From: Mucilaginibacter arboris
Lineage (GTDB): Bacteria > Bacteroidota > Bacteroidia > Sphingobacteriales > Sphingobacteriaceae
Assembly (NCBI RefSeq): GCF_009754915.1
Contig: NZ_WPIK01000006.1
Coordinates: 210,255 to 274,254, forward strand
Reading direction: 5' to 3'
Length of the DNA: 64,000 nt
Positions 17,526 to 24,758 of this stretch are shown here, piece after piece (the first letter of the stretch is position 1; each line of letters starts with the position of its first letter). The position numbers and the translations under genes are program-made. The notes under the pieces were generated by a model. That model was given only the letters and a program-made list of their open reading frames with translations. It did no database searches and was not told the DNA's origin.

Positions 17526-17804
17526 ATGATTGAAAGCATTCGGCACAAAGGGTTAAAACTTTTTTGGGAAAAAGGCGATTCTTCTAAACTACCGGCTGCA
17601 CATATTACAAAAATCAGGCTTATTTTAATCTTATTACACAATGCAAAGCTTGTTGAAGACGTTAATTTTCCGGGTTCTGCCCTGCATGCTTTAAAAGGGA
17701 GCCTTACCGGTTTTTGGGCAATAAAAGTTTCAGGAAATTATCGTATTATCTTTCGTTTTGTTGATGAAAATATTCTTGATATTGATTACGTAGATTATCA
17801 TTGA
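17526..17804 (+). CDS. higB: HigB-type toxin (RelE/ParE fold)
   Basis: Ribosome-dependent mRNA interferase of the RelE superfamily. The 92 residues show the HigB pattern: IRHKGLKLFWEKGDSSKLPA at the start, then FPGSALHALKGSLTGFWAIKV and GNYRIIFRF near the C-terminus. The gene is followed after 13 bp by higA, the reversed toxin-first order typical for HigBA. A near-consensus promoter lies directly upstream. Toxin and antitoxin both look intact. Confidence 0.88.
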   Translation: MIESIRHKGLKLFWEKGDSSKLPAAHITKIRLILILLHNAKLVEDVNFPGSALHALKGSLTGFWAIKVSGNYRIIFRFVDENILDIDYVDYH

Positions 17805-17817
17805 GGAGAAACAAATT

Positions 17818-18135
17818 ATGTTAAAACAAGGAATGCCGCCCGTCCATCCGGGAGAAGTATTAAAAGGTTTATACCTTGACCCGTTAGAAGTAACGATTAC
17901 ACAAGCTTCTATAAATTTAGGCGTATCACGACGCACTTTATCCTTACTGGTAAACGGAAGAATGGGAATAAGTGCAGAAATGGCTTTACGCTTATCAGAA
18001 GCACTTAATACTACTCCAGAACTTTGGCTAAATATGCAACAAAGCTATGATTTATGGCAGGCTAAACAAAACCGTTCAAAAGTACAAGTGCAGATGATGC
18101 GAAAAAAAGATTTGCAGGTTAATTCCAGCTACTAA
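17818..18135 (+). CDS. higA: HigA-type antitoxin, XRE HTH
   Basis: Antitoxin and autoregulator with a helix-turn-helix of the XRE/HigA type. The 105 residues contain the family opening MPPVHPGEVLKG, the HTH ITQASINLGVSRRTLSLLVNGRMGIS at about 27-52, and LSEALNTTPELWLNMQQ. It probably binds the promoter at 17491-17521 and neutralises HigB. An AGGAG-type sequence occurs 8 bp before the ATG. Confidence 0.9.
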   Translation: MLKQGMPPVHPGEVLKGLYLDPLEVTITQASINLGVSRRTLSLLVNGRMGISAEMALRLSEALNTTPELWLNMQQSYDLWQAKQNRSKVQVQMMRKKDLQVNSSY

Positions 18136-18161
18136 AAACTTCTTTGAAGAAAATAATCACC

Positions 18162-18557
18162 ATGAAAACCTTTTTTATCCTGCTATTATTTACGCTATCA
18201 GGAGAGATAACCGTAGCACAATTGGTAACCGTAGCACAATTTCCGTCGCCTACAGGTAGTGCTGCGGATGCTTCAAAAAACAAAAAAATACGTATTTGCA
18301 CACCAAGCAGGGCAGGTTTGATCGGGCAGGAATCTTTATATGTAATTAAATCGCATGGTAAAGAAATAATGGGTAACCAGTTAAACTCCCTTGATCCGCA
18401 GGCTATTAAATCCATCCATGTATCGAAGGATTCTAAAGATACTGAAAAATACGGCCAGGCAGGCAAATATGGCGTAGTAGAAATTACACTTGATGATGAA
18501 AAATATCCAAATGCTTATAAAACGGTCCAAATAGATTCTGTTAAAAAGAATAATTAG
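18162..18557 (+). CDS. Secreted TonB-plug-like small protein
   Basis: A 131-residue protein with a signal peptide (MKTFFILLLFTLSGEITVAQ). The mature part has the short pattern SLYVIKSHGKEI, LDPQAIKSIHVSKDSKDTEKYGQAGKYGVVEITL, which mirrors the plug motif of SusC/TonB-dependent receptors (LYVIDG, IESIEVLKDASAT-IYGSRGANGVI). Single plug-like domains of this kind occur in Bacteroidota BlaR1-type and carboxypeptidase-like proteins. Its role as a stand-alone domain is not known. ATG 18162 is chosen because it starts the signal peptide; an upstream in-frame ATG is at 18144. Confidence 0.65.
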   Translation: MKTFFILLLFTLSGEITVAQLVTVAQFPSPTGSAADASKNKKIRICTPSRAGLIGQESLYVIKSHGKEIMGNQLNSLDPQAIKSIHVSKDSKDTEKYGQAGKYGVVEITLDDEKYPNAYKTVQIDSVKKNN

Positions 18558-18602
18558 CTTTAATGTAGCTACCTTAGGTAACAACTATTATAGACCTTTT
18601 TA

Positions 18603-19574
18603 ATGAAATATCTACTCTCATTTCTTCTCCTTCTCTATTTTCTTCCTTCCCAAGCACAACTTACTTCCGGCCTTACCCAGAAACCCGATACCAGTTATAC
18701 CAATTACAGTGCGTTTCAATCTACAAGAAAAAAATATCCCAATATTATACTGGTAAAAGAAGCATCATTACCAGGCGTTCAGGAAAAACGCAACCTGGTT
18801 TATTGTAGTTTAAAGAACCGGAACTTGTACCTCGATGCTTTTTATCCGAAAGCCGGAAAAAGAAAACTTCCTGCTATTTTAATTATTTTTGGCGGCGGCT
18901 GGCGTTCCGGAAACCGCGCACAACAAATTCCGCTTGCCCAACGGCTGGCCTCAAAAGGTTATGTTTGTTTTACTGCCGATTACCGGCTTTCTACCGAAGC
19001 ACTTTATCCGGCTGCCGTTTATGATTTAAAATCAGCCTTGCGCTGGATGCACGCTAACGCAACAAAATTTAATATTGATACTACTAAAATTGCTGTTTTA
19101 GGTTTTTCTGCCGGAGGAGAACTGGCTGCCTTGTTAGGTACAACCCGACAAAATCCAGCTTTTGAAGGTTCTGATCCTTGTAATAATCAAGCTTCCAGTA
19201 ATGTAAATGCTGTGGTTGATATTGATGGGATACTTTCTTTCGTTCACCCGGAATCCGGAGAAGGAAACGATACAAAATCTATTTCGGCTTCTACTTACTG
19301 GTTTGGTTATACCAAAATGAACAATTTTAACCTGCTAAAAGAAGCATCGCCTTTAACACACGTTGGTAAAAACACGCCGCCGTTTTTATTTCTGAACAGT
19401 TCTGTTGATCGGATGCATGCCGGACGTGATGATTTCCGGAAGATATTAGACGAGTACCATATTTATTCTGAAGTTCATTCCTTTCCAGATTCGCCACATG
19501 GATTTTGTATGTTTGAACCTTGGTTTACGCCAACTGTAGATTATATTGTTGGGTTTTTGGGGAAGGTGCTTTGA
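18603..19574 (+). CDS. Secreted alpha/beta hydrolase, acetyl-esterase type
   Basis: A 323-aa serine hydrolase with signal peptide (MKYLLSFLLLLYFLPSQAQ), probably periplasmic or secreted. The oxyanion region is FGGGWRSGN near residue 98. The nucleophile motif is GFSAGGELAAL (serine near residue 167). An acid in NSSVDRMHAGRDD near 273 and a histidine in PDSPHGFCMFEPW near 300 complete the triad. This layout fits BD-FAE-like feruloyl or acetyl-xylan esterases. Two exact GA-form 12-mers occur in frame (18754, 19336), both encoding KEAS. The gene ends 12 bp before a transposon-like element. Confidence 0.85.
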   Translation: MKYLLSFLLLLYFLPSQAQLTSGLTQKPDTSYTNYSAFQSTRKKYPNIILVKEASLPGVQEKRNLVYCSLKNRNLYLDAFYPKAGKRKLPAILIIFGGGWRSGNRAQQIPLAQRLASKGYVCFTADYRLSTEALYPAAVYDLKSALRWMHANATKFNIDTTKIAVLGFSAGGELAALLGTTRQNPAFEGSDPCNNQASSNVNAVVDIDGILSFVHPESGEGNDTKSISASTYWFGYTKMNNFNLLKEASPLTHVGKNTPPFLFLNSSVDRMHAGRDDFRKILDEYHIYSEVHSFPDSPHGFCMFEPWFTPTVDYIVGFLGKVL

Positions 19575-19586
19575 GGAGAAGCAGTA

Positions 19587-20156
19587 GAAGTTGTTTAAAC
19601 TTTTAGGGCTCCGTTTAAACCTGCACAGGAAGCATCGACACCAAGAACCAAAACCTAAAGATTAACATTTTTAGGTGATAAAAGAAGCATCGGCCCAAAA
19701 AATCAAAACCGGAGCATTAAGGCCTGTTTAAAATTTATTCCGTAACTTTTGTGTGCCCCTTTTTTTGGCTAAAGCCGTTCCCTGCGTTTCTACCACCACG
19801 GCCCGAAGGCAGTGGCAATTTTAAAGCGTGTTTTTTACAACAGATCTTTGTTTACTAATGCTGAATTGGCCCTGTGCGGACAGGACGTATAGTCAGGTTC
19901 AAATTCCGGTTGCCACGGCCTTCAGGCCGTGGACAAAGGATAACAGGCAACCGGCTTTAGCCAAAAAACCAAAAACACAAAAAATGATGGCATCAAAGAA
20001 GCATCAAAAAAAGACAAAATTTGAACAGGCCCTAACATTTTCAGGTGATAAAAGAAGCATCAACCTAAAAAACCAAAACCCCATGATTAAGATTTTTAGG
20101 TGGTAAAAGAAGCATTAATTCAAAAAACAGGGGCAGAAAAAAGTTTAAACAACTTC
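19587..20156. mobile_element. Non-autonomous transposon-like element A (570 bp)
   Basis: Perfect 18-bp terminal inverted repeats GAAGTTGTTTAAACTTTT at 19587-19604 and its complement at 20139-20156. The element is flanked by a 3-bp direct repeat GTA (19584-19586 and 20157-20159). No transposase inside. The interior contains three exact GA-form 12-mers (19679, 20049, 20104), degenerate copies (19621-19634, 19993), and a second nested element at 19721-20032. A short open frame at 19828-20106 has no protein-like character. Confidence 0.8.
19721..20032. mobile_element. Nested element within element A
   Basis: Ends GGCCTGTTTAAAATTT on the left and the inverse with GAACAGGCCC on the right. TAA flanks both sides (19718-19720, 20033-20035). 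Contains a CCACGGCCTNNAGGCCGTGG type inverted repeat near 19914-19932. No coding potential. Confidence 0.6.
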
Positions 20157-20174
20157 GTAGTTTAAAAACAATGT

Positions 20175-20261
20175 TCAGCGAAGTTTTAATATTGCATTTC
20201 CACTTTTTTGCCAATAAGCAAGATCAACAATTGCTTCTGCCGTAAAATTTACGGCTTCCAT
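20175..20261 (-). pseudogene. Truncated YoeB/RelE-type toxin
   Basis: Read leftward from ATG 20261 the frame gives MEAVNFTAEAIVDLAYWQKS and then GNAILKLR before a stop at 20175. This is the N-terminal third of a YoeB-like toxin, which normally continues for about 55 more residues. The start overlaps the end of the DUF2683 antitoxin gene, the normal arrangement. Element A begins 18 bp beyond the stop and probably removed the rest. Confidence 0.6.
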
Positions 20262-20467
20262 ATATCATCCAAATTAACCTTTGTTACTTCACCGGCCTCC
20301 ATTTGTTCAATAGACTTTTTTAAATGATCAGCATTGGCAGATGTTGATAGTAAGTATTTCGTGTCATCTACCTCATCGCTTTTATACTCTACGTACAAAG
20401 CATCTAAAAAAAGCCGGATAGCAGTGTCCTGATCAGTATTAGCAGTATGTATTGTTATGGTTGCCAT
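20249..20467 (-). CDS. DUF2683 family antitoxin-like protein (72 aa)
   Basis: Small acidic protein with an N-terminal ATITIHTANTDQ strand, a helix (DTAIRLFLDALYVEY) and a C-terminal ADHLKKSIEQMEAGEVTKVNLDDIW tail. Such proteins pair with YoeB-like toxins, and the tail is the usual toxin-binding part. The neighbouring toxin frame is truncated, so this gene is an orphan antitoxin. It is only 93 bp from transposon-like element A and 83 bp from element B. Confidence 0.7.
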   Translation of the reverse strand: MATITIHTANTDQDTAIRLFLDALYVEYKSDEVDDTKYLLSTSANADHLKKSIEQMEAGEVTKVNLDDIWKP

Positions 20468-20549
20468 AGTAACAAATATATGTAATTCGATTTGCAGTTA
20501 GAGTACTTTTCCTTGTCGTATTTCTTACCGAAGTTATGTTGTAAACTTA

Positions 20550-20766
20550 GAGGTTGTTTAAACTTTTTGGGGCCATTTAAATTTGGTTCTTCGGCATGCC
20601 CAGGTTTAGTGCCCATGCTTCTTTTACCGGGTAAAATTGGTGTTTACATTTAATCACTAAAGACCTATAAGGTTTTGAAAACCTTATAGGTCTTTAGTGA
20701 TTTTTAGGCGATAAAAGAAGCATCGGCCCCAAAAAAGAGGGCCAGAAAAAAAGTTTAAACAACTTC
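20550..20766. mobile_element. Non-autonomous transposon-like element B (217 bp)
   Basis: Terminal inverted repeats GAGGTTGTTTAAACTTTTT (20550-20568) and the inverse with one mismatch at the right end. TTA direct repeats flank it (20547-20549, 20767-20769). Interior: GA form on minus at 20615, a perfect palindrome at 20653-20701, GA form on plus at 20712. It is the same element as the one at 56480-56760 in opposite orientation. Confidence 0.8.
20653..20701. repeat. Perfect 49-bp palindrome inside element B
   Basis: Two 24-nt arms around a single central G, containing GACCTATAAGG and its inverse. The same palindrome recurs in element C at 56609-56655. Confidence 0.85.
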
Positions 20767-20882
20767 TTAATTAAAGTGATTTTAAATCATGGTTGCAAAG
20801 GTTTTTTGAGGGGAAAACGTAGTTTCCTATAACATCATTTAAAAAACTACATTTATAGTGTTTAAATTATCAATCCAAGTAA

Positions 20883-21302
20883 ATGTTAAAAACGCCACCT
20901 GATACATCAACAGAGAACCAACCTCTAAAACAAGCAAATGCCAGTGATCATTTAGCAAATGAAAGAACTTTTCTGGCTTGGATAAGGACCAGCATTGCCA
21001 TTATGGGATTTGGCTTTGTTGTAGTAAAGTTTACGCTTTTTATCAGGCAATTATCTTATGCTTTAGGCGATAAAAATCCTGCCATTGCTGGCAAAGGTTA
21101 CTCTTCTGTTATCGGGATACTCCTGGTTGCCGTAGGTGCAATTTTAGCATTATTAGCTTATATCAGATATAGAAATATTGAACAACAGCTGAACGGTAAA
21201 AAGTATTATCCTTCGTTCTGGCTTTCGCTTGTGTTAACAATTGCATTAGTTGTTGTCAGCATCCTTTTGATTTGGTATTTATTGCCCAGCATTACGTTTT
21301 AA
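20883..21302 (+). CDS. YidH/DUF202 family membrane protein
   Basis: A 139-aa protein with the DUF202 signature DHLANERTFLAWIRTSIAIMGFGFVVVKF at residues 22-51, followed by two more TM segments (about 80-100 and 112-135). DUF202 proteins are short inner-membrane proteins of unknown function, like E. coli YidH. The gene stands alone, convergent with yceH. A GA-form 12-mer at 21355-21366 lies between the two stop codons. Confidence 0.85.
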   Translation: MLKTPPDTSTENQPLKQANASDHLANERTFLAWIRTSIAIMGFGFVVVKFTLFIRQLSYALGDKNPAIAGKGYSSVIGILLVAVGAILALLAYIRYRNIEQQLNGKKYYPSFWLSLVLTIALVVVSILLIWYLLPSITF

Positions 21303-21354
21303 ACGTACCGGATTGATAAACTATGTTATTGATTTTTTAACCTTAAAACAATAC

Positions 21355-21366
21355 ATACTTCTTTTA
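21355..21366 (-). repeat. Dispersed 12-mer, GA form (T variant)
   Basis: TAAAAGAAGTAT on the minus strand. Its TAA is the stop codon of yceH, and it is downstream and reverse relative to the DUF202 gene. Confidence 0.7.
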
Positions 21367-22017
21367 TCCCATCAATTCCTTCATCAATTTATCAAATGCT
21401 TCTTTTAGCCCGATATAATTTTGTTCTAATTGCGTAACACGTGCTTCCAGTTCGCTTACCGATCTGCGTGCCGGTTCCTGCGGCGTTTCTTCTTCCTCAA
21501 ACTCAATTTCCCCGCCTAAAAGATGCGCAAAACGGACTTCTTTTTGTCCGCTGCGGCGCGGTAATTGTTTTACAAAAGGTATTTCAGGCTGAGAAAGCTT
21601 TTCTAAAACCGATTGTACTTCTTCTATCGACCCAAATTCATACAACCTGCCCGAATTGGTGTTGAGTTCGCCCGGCGTTTGCGGACCGCGTAAAATTAAT
21701 AAACAGATAATTGCAACTTCAGCAGGAACAACCGGAAAAACGATGGCAAAGCTATGTTTGTACTTTACGGAACGGATAGAACCGCCGGTTGCAGTAGAAA
21801 CCAAGCCTTTTTTCTTTAATAAATTTAAAGCTAAAACCACCGTTTCTTCATCATAATCTACCACAGGTTTTCGCGATGATTTCTGGTTGCAAGCAATAGT
21901 TAAGCTGTTTAAAGTCATGGGATAATAATCGGGCGTGGTTTTGCTTTTTTCCATCAAAACGCCCAGAACGCGCAGTTCTTCGGGAGATAATACAGGCAAA
22001 GTAGTAGGTGAATCCAT
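21364..22017 (-). CDS. YceH family protein (DUF480)
   Basis: A 217-aa cytoplasmic protein made of two winged-helix domains. Recognisable sequence is LSPEELRVLGVLMEKSKTTPDYYPMTLNSLTIACNQKSSR at the start and ICLLILRGPQTPGELNTNSGRLYEF in the second half. A short coiled-coil tail (SVSELEARVTQLEQNYIGLKEAF) ends the protein. The family is widespread and probably regulatory but uncharacterised. The stop codon is provided by a GA-form 12-mer, and a second exact GA copy at 21396 encodes LKEAF within the coiled coil. Confidence 0.9.
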   Translation of the reverse strand: MDSPTTLPVLSPEELRVLGVLMEKSKTTPDYYPMTLNSLTIACNQKSSRKPVVDYDEETVVLALNLLKKKGLVSTATGGSIRSVKYKHSFAIVFPVVPAEVAIICLLILRGPQTPGELNTNSGRLYEFGSIEEVQSVLEKLSQPEIPFVKQLPRRSGQKEVRFAHLLGGEIEFEEEETPQEPARRSVSELEARVTQLEQNYIGLKEAFDKLMKELMG

Positions 22018-22093
22018 TTTTTAAAAGTAATGATCTGTTTGATCGTACAAAACCCAAGTTTCAATTTTTATCCAAATTCAATTTTTAGGACGA

Positions 22094-22105
22094 TAAAAAC
22101 AGCAT
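22094..22105 (+). repeat. Dispersed 12-mer, AC form
   Basis: TAAAAACAGCAT preceded by TTTTTAGGACGA, 73 bp upstream of the gene at 22179 and in the same direction. Confidence 0.7.
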
Positions 22106-22178
22106 TGCCCATTCACTTTTTCTTCCTCAAACACAAAAACTACCTTTCTTTTTTTGTGTTCAATTTAAAAGAAGTTTT

Positions 22179-22802
22179 ATGTCGATAGAAGATAAAAACA
22201 TACCCGAACAGCAAAAAGGGAACCAGGTAGATGTTATACACGAGGAAACTTTAAAAAGCCGGGAAGAAGCTGAAAAACTTTTTGAAACAGTAAAAAAAAG
22301 GCTGCTTAATATTTCCCATTGGGGAGAAATTGCCAGCGGTTTTTCGTCCGGGTTTCAATTAACCAATAGCAATGGTTTGGAAGTTGACCGGCCGGCACAG
22401 GAAGGCGATTGTTTTAAAATCCATATCCCTGCACCCGGGCCGGATAGTGGCAACGGAGATGACTGGGTGAAAATAGAAGCCATTCAGGATGAAACAGATC
22501 AAGCGGCTGATGTACAGGTTGTTTCTATCCGCGTACGGCCTTCTTCCAATCCTCAAAACCCTAATCAGAATGTAGCACATTTTTTTCATGAAGATGCCAC
22601 CAGTACGTTTATAGTGAAGCGAAAAGGAAATACCGTAAGCGCAGAAGTACATAGCCGCAATGAAGTTCCGAACCTGAAAGCAAACAGGTTTTGGGATACC
22701 ATCAGGCATACAGTTGTTGCCTTGGGCGCAATACTTGGTTTTTCAAACCACCAGTGGAAAAACCTGGTTGAAGGGTTGATCGAGCCAAAAAAAGACAGCT
22801 AA
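22179..22802 (+). CDS. Conserved hypothetical protein (207 aa)
   Basis: Cytoplasmic protein without signal peptide or clear membrane segment. An N-terminal helix (EETLKSREEAEKLFETVKKRLL) is followed by a mostly beta region with FKIHIPAPGPDSGNGDDWVKIEAI and VVSIRVRPSSNPQN. The end (FWDTIRHTVVALGAILGFSNHQWKNLVEGL) is amphipathic. I do not recognise a named family. The stop codon TAA is the first three bases of a GA-form 12-mer. An AC-form copy precedes the gene, so both ends carry the motif. Confidence 0.7.
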   Translation: MSIEDKNIPEQQKGNQVDVIHEETLKSREEAEKLFETVKKRLLNISHWGEIASGFSSGFQLTNSNGLEVDRPAQEGDCFKIHIPAPGPDSGNGDDWVKIEAIQDETDQAADVQVVSIRVRPSSNPQNPNQNVAHFFHEDATSTFIVKRKGNTVSAEVHSRNEVPNLKANRFWDTIRHTVVALGAILGFSNHQWKNLVEGLIEPKKDS

Positions 22803-22811
22803 AAGAAGCAT
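22800..22811 (+). repeat. Dispersed 12-mer, GA form
   Basis: TAAAAGAAGCAT whose TAA is the stop of the rightward gene. It is also 14 bp beyond the stop of the leftward gene at 22826, reverse to it. Confidence 0.7.
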
Positions 22812-22825
22812 CAGAAAAGGACGGT

Positions 22826-23170
22826 TTATTTTAAAAAACCCTTTTCTTTTTCAGGTTGCTTTTGCACGCCAACTTCTACCAGTTCGTGCTCCTCTTCTAC
22901 CGTTTCTGTTTTAGTGGCATAATTTAATTTCCTGAAACGCCAGATGGCAAAAGCAGGTTCCTGGTAACGGCCAATCAGCTTAAAATATTTAGGGAAATTG
23001 TGCACTTCTTCCAGCAAAACACCGGTTACAATCCCTTTATTGTCTAGAATTTCGCGGATGGTATATTCTTTATCTTTAGTGACCCAGATTTCAAAATCCT
23101 TGCGTATTTCTTCTGCCTTTTCCGGATCAATTGTAGCATTAATGCAAATTACTTTGTCGCCTGGTTTCAT
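22826..23170 (-). CDS. Conserved hypothetical protein (114 aa)
   Basis: Cytoplasmic protein starting MKPGDKVICINATIDPEKAEEIRKDFEIWV, then KEYTIREILDNKGIVTGVLLEEVHN. The opening resembles small SH3-like barrel domains that start with a KPGDKV strand. The acidic tail (EEEHELVEVGVQKQPEKEKG) looks disordered. No family name is recognised. It is convergent with the gene at 22179. Confidence 0.65.
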   Translation of the reverse strand: MKPGDKVICINATIDPEKAEEIRKDFEIWVTKDKEYTIREILDNKGIVTGVLLEEVHNFPKYFKLIGRYQEPAFAIWRFRKLNYATKTETVEEEHELVEVGVQKQPEKEKGFLK

Positions 23171-23249
23171 TGTTTATTTTTTGTTCCGCCATACAAAGTT
23201 ATTGGTTCGTCTTATTATTCCCGCTATTTTTATGTCGATTTTTATCGCA

Positions 23250-23261
23250 TAAAAACAGCAT
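23250..23261 (+). repeat. Dispersed 12-mer, AC form (exceptional orientation)
   Basis: TAAAAACAGCAT on the plus strand although both adjacent genes run leftward. It is the clearest exception to the rule that AC copies point into the following gene. Confidence 0.65.
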
Positions 23262-23266
23262 TGATT

Positions 23267-24754
23267 TTAAACGCTAGCTAAATGCGGTACAACCTTTTCT
23301 ATCGCTATAAAATCTTCTTTGGGCGAATCGCAGGTTGGGCATTGATAAGTAACCAGATCTGTAAAATTAGTTCCTGCAGATATGCTGTTCAGTTCATCTC
23401 CCCAAAATTGATCGTAAATAGTGAGGCAGTTTTTGCATTGATAAACGAAGTATATTGCTGCATCCGCAGATATTTCCTCCGCAATAATTTCATTTAATGC
23501 TGATAAATTATGATCATTTTGCAACTCATAATAATAGTTGCATAAAGCGATCAACTCAGGGCCAAGCTGTTCTTCCTGCAAATTGATTTTATAAACAACA
23601 AATTCTTTAGTGTTTGGATTGAAGTCCCGCGTATGCAAAATTTCAAAAAGCGCCTGTTCCTGGTCAGAAGTACTTAGTAGCTTTCGAATAATAACAGAAC
23701 CGAACAAGCCAGATTTAAGATGTGTTTTTATGGCGAAACAAAGCCGGTAAGTGCGCAAATCGGCTTCTTCAAACTGCCTGACCAGTTCCTGTTTTAAACG
23801 CAAACCTTCGGCACACAAATTTTCCAGTTGCCAGTTTAATTCGTTGGAAGCATGACGAACATTTATTCTGTATTGATCCAGGATTTTTCCCCAATATTTA
23901 CGGTCTGCCGGTTCAATTCCTTTAACAACCAATGATTTCCAAGGTGTAATATGCAATTGGCCGATGCGGGTTTTCAAACAGATTTTACAAATATCTTTTA
24001 AAAGATCGATGCTAAAAGATTCATTCCGGCGGTAAATCCCCAGCCAAAGTTTATTGTTTCCATAACGGTTAAACCCTTCGTAATAAGGTAATTGAAAGTC
24101 TGGCAGTTTTAATTGCTGTTGAATCGGCTGGATGGCCATGCTGTTTTTAGCAGCTGTTTTTTCGTAAAGCAACTCGGCATTAATATTTTGCTGATCATAA
24201 AACAAATTTTTGTTCTCCAATATCTGTCTTTCAATATTTTTACTGATTTCGGAAATATCTTCCGAATAAATTAATGAAGGCCAGCAATACAACTGGTTTG
24301 TTTTGGGAAAACGGACATACAAGAACCAGTAATTGCTAACTTCCGAAGAAACAAAATTTAAATTGCCGGTAAAAAACGGAACAAAAGTTTGGTTGCTGCC
24401 AATCAGGTTAATTTTAAGTTTTGGGCGGAAATAAAATAAATCAAAAATATCTTTAAAAACGCCTTCGCTCAACCAATTTGGATTATCAAAAATATCATCA
24501 GTAACGTACGAACTCATGATATTTGGATATTCATCTGAATCCATTTCATAATGAATATCGGCCATTAGCAATTCATGGTTCAAATCGTCCAGCTGTGCTT
24601 CTTTTACCTTAAAAAAAAGCTGCTGCCGGTTACCAAAAACAATATCAGTTGCACCAGATTTTTCAGCAATATTTAAAGCTTCCTGCAAATCTCCGGGAGA
24701 AATAATTCCGCCTGACAAATTAATCTTCATCGTAAATTCGGTAGCATTTTCCAT
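23267..24754 (-). CDS. Rubredoxin-tailed nitrite/sulfite-reductase-like protein
   Basis: A 495-aa cytoplasmic protein directly after the nitrate reductase gene (4 bp gap), so almost certainly its electron-transfer partner. The N-terminal 70 residues resemble the ferredoxin-like half-domain of nitrite/sulfite reductases (MKINLSGGIISPGDLQEALNIAEKSGATDIVFGNRQ-type; a substrate-side pseudo-repeat). A second such half occurs around residue 230 (YGNNKLWLGIYRRNESFSIDLLKDIC). The siroheme/4Fe-4S cysteine motifs of true reductases are absent. The C-terminus carries a rubredoxin domain with CKNC near residue 439 and CPTC near 470. It probably shuttles electrons from the fused oxidoreductase to the molybdenum centre; that is inference from position. 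Confidence 0.75.
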   Translation of the reverse strand: MENATEFTMKINLSGGIISPGDLQEALNIAEKSGATDIVFGNRQQLFFKVKEAQLDDLNHELLMADIHYEMDSDEYPNIMSSYVTDDIFDNPNWLSEGVFKDIFDLFYFRPKLKINLIGSNQTFVPFFTGNLNFVSSEVSNYWFLYVRFPKTNQLYCWPSLIYSEDISEISKNIERQILENKNLFYDQQNINAELLYEKTAAKNSMAIQPIQQQLKLPDFQLPYYEGFNRYGNNKLWLGIYRRNESFSIDLLKDICKICLKTRIGQLHITPWKSLVVKGIEPADRKYWGKILDQYRINVRHASNELNWQLENLCAEGLRLKQELVRQFEEADLRTYRLCFAIKTHLKSGLFGSVIIRKLLSTSDQEQALFEILHTRDFNPNTKEFVVYKINLQEEQLGPELIALCNYYYELQNDHNLSALNEIIAEEISADAAIYFVYQCKNCLTIYDQFWGDELNSISAGTNFTDLVTYQCPTCDSPKEDFIAIEKVVPHLASV

Positions 24755-24758
24755 CGTT

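Noticed and set aside
19828..20106. 92-codon frame inside element A
   Set aside because: It covers inverted repeats and motif copies of the element; the translation is not protein-like.
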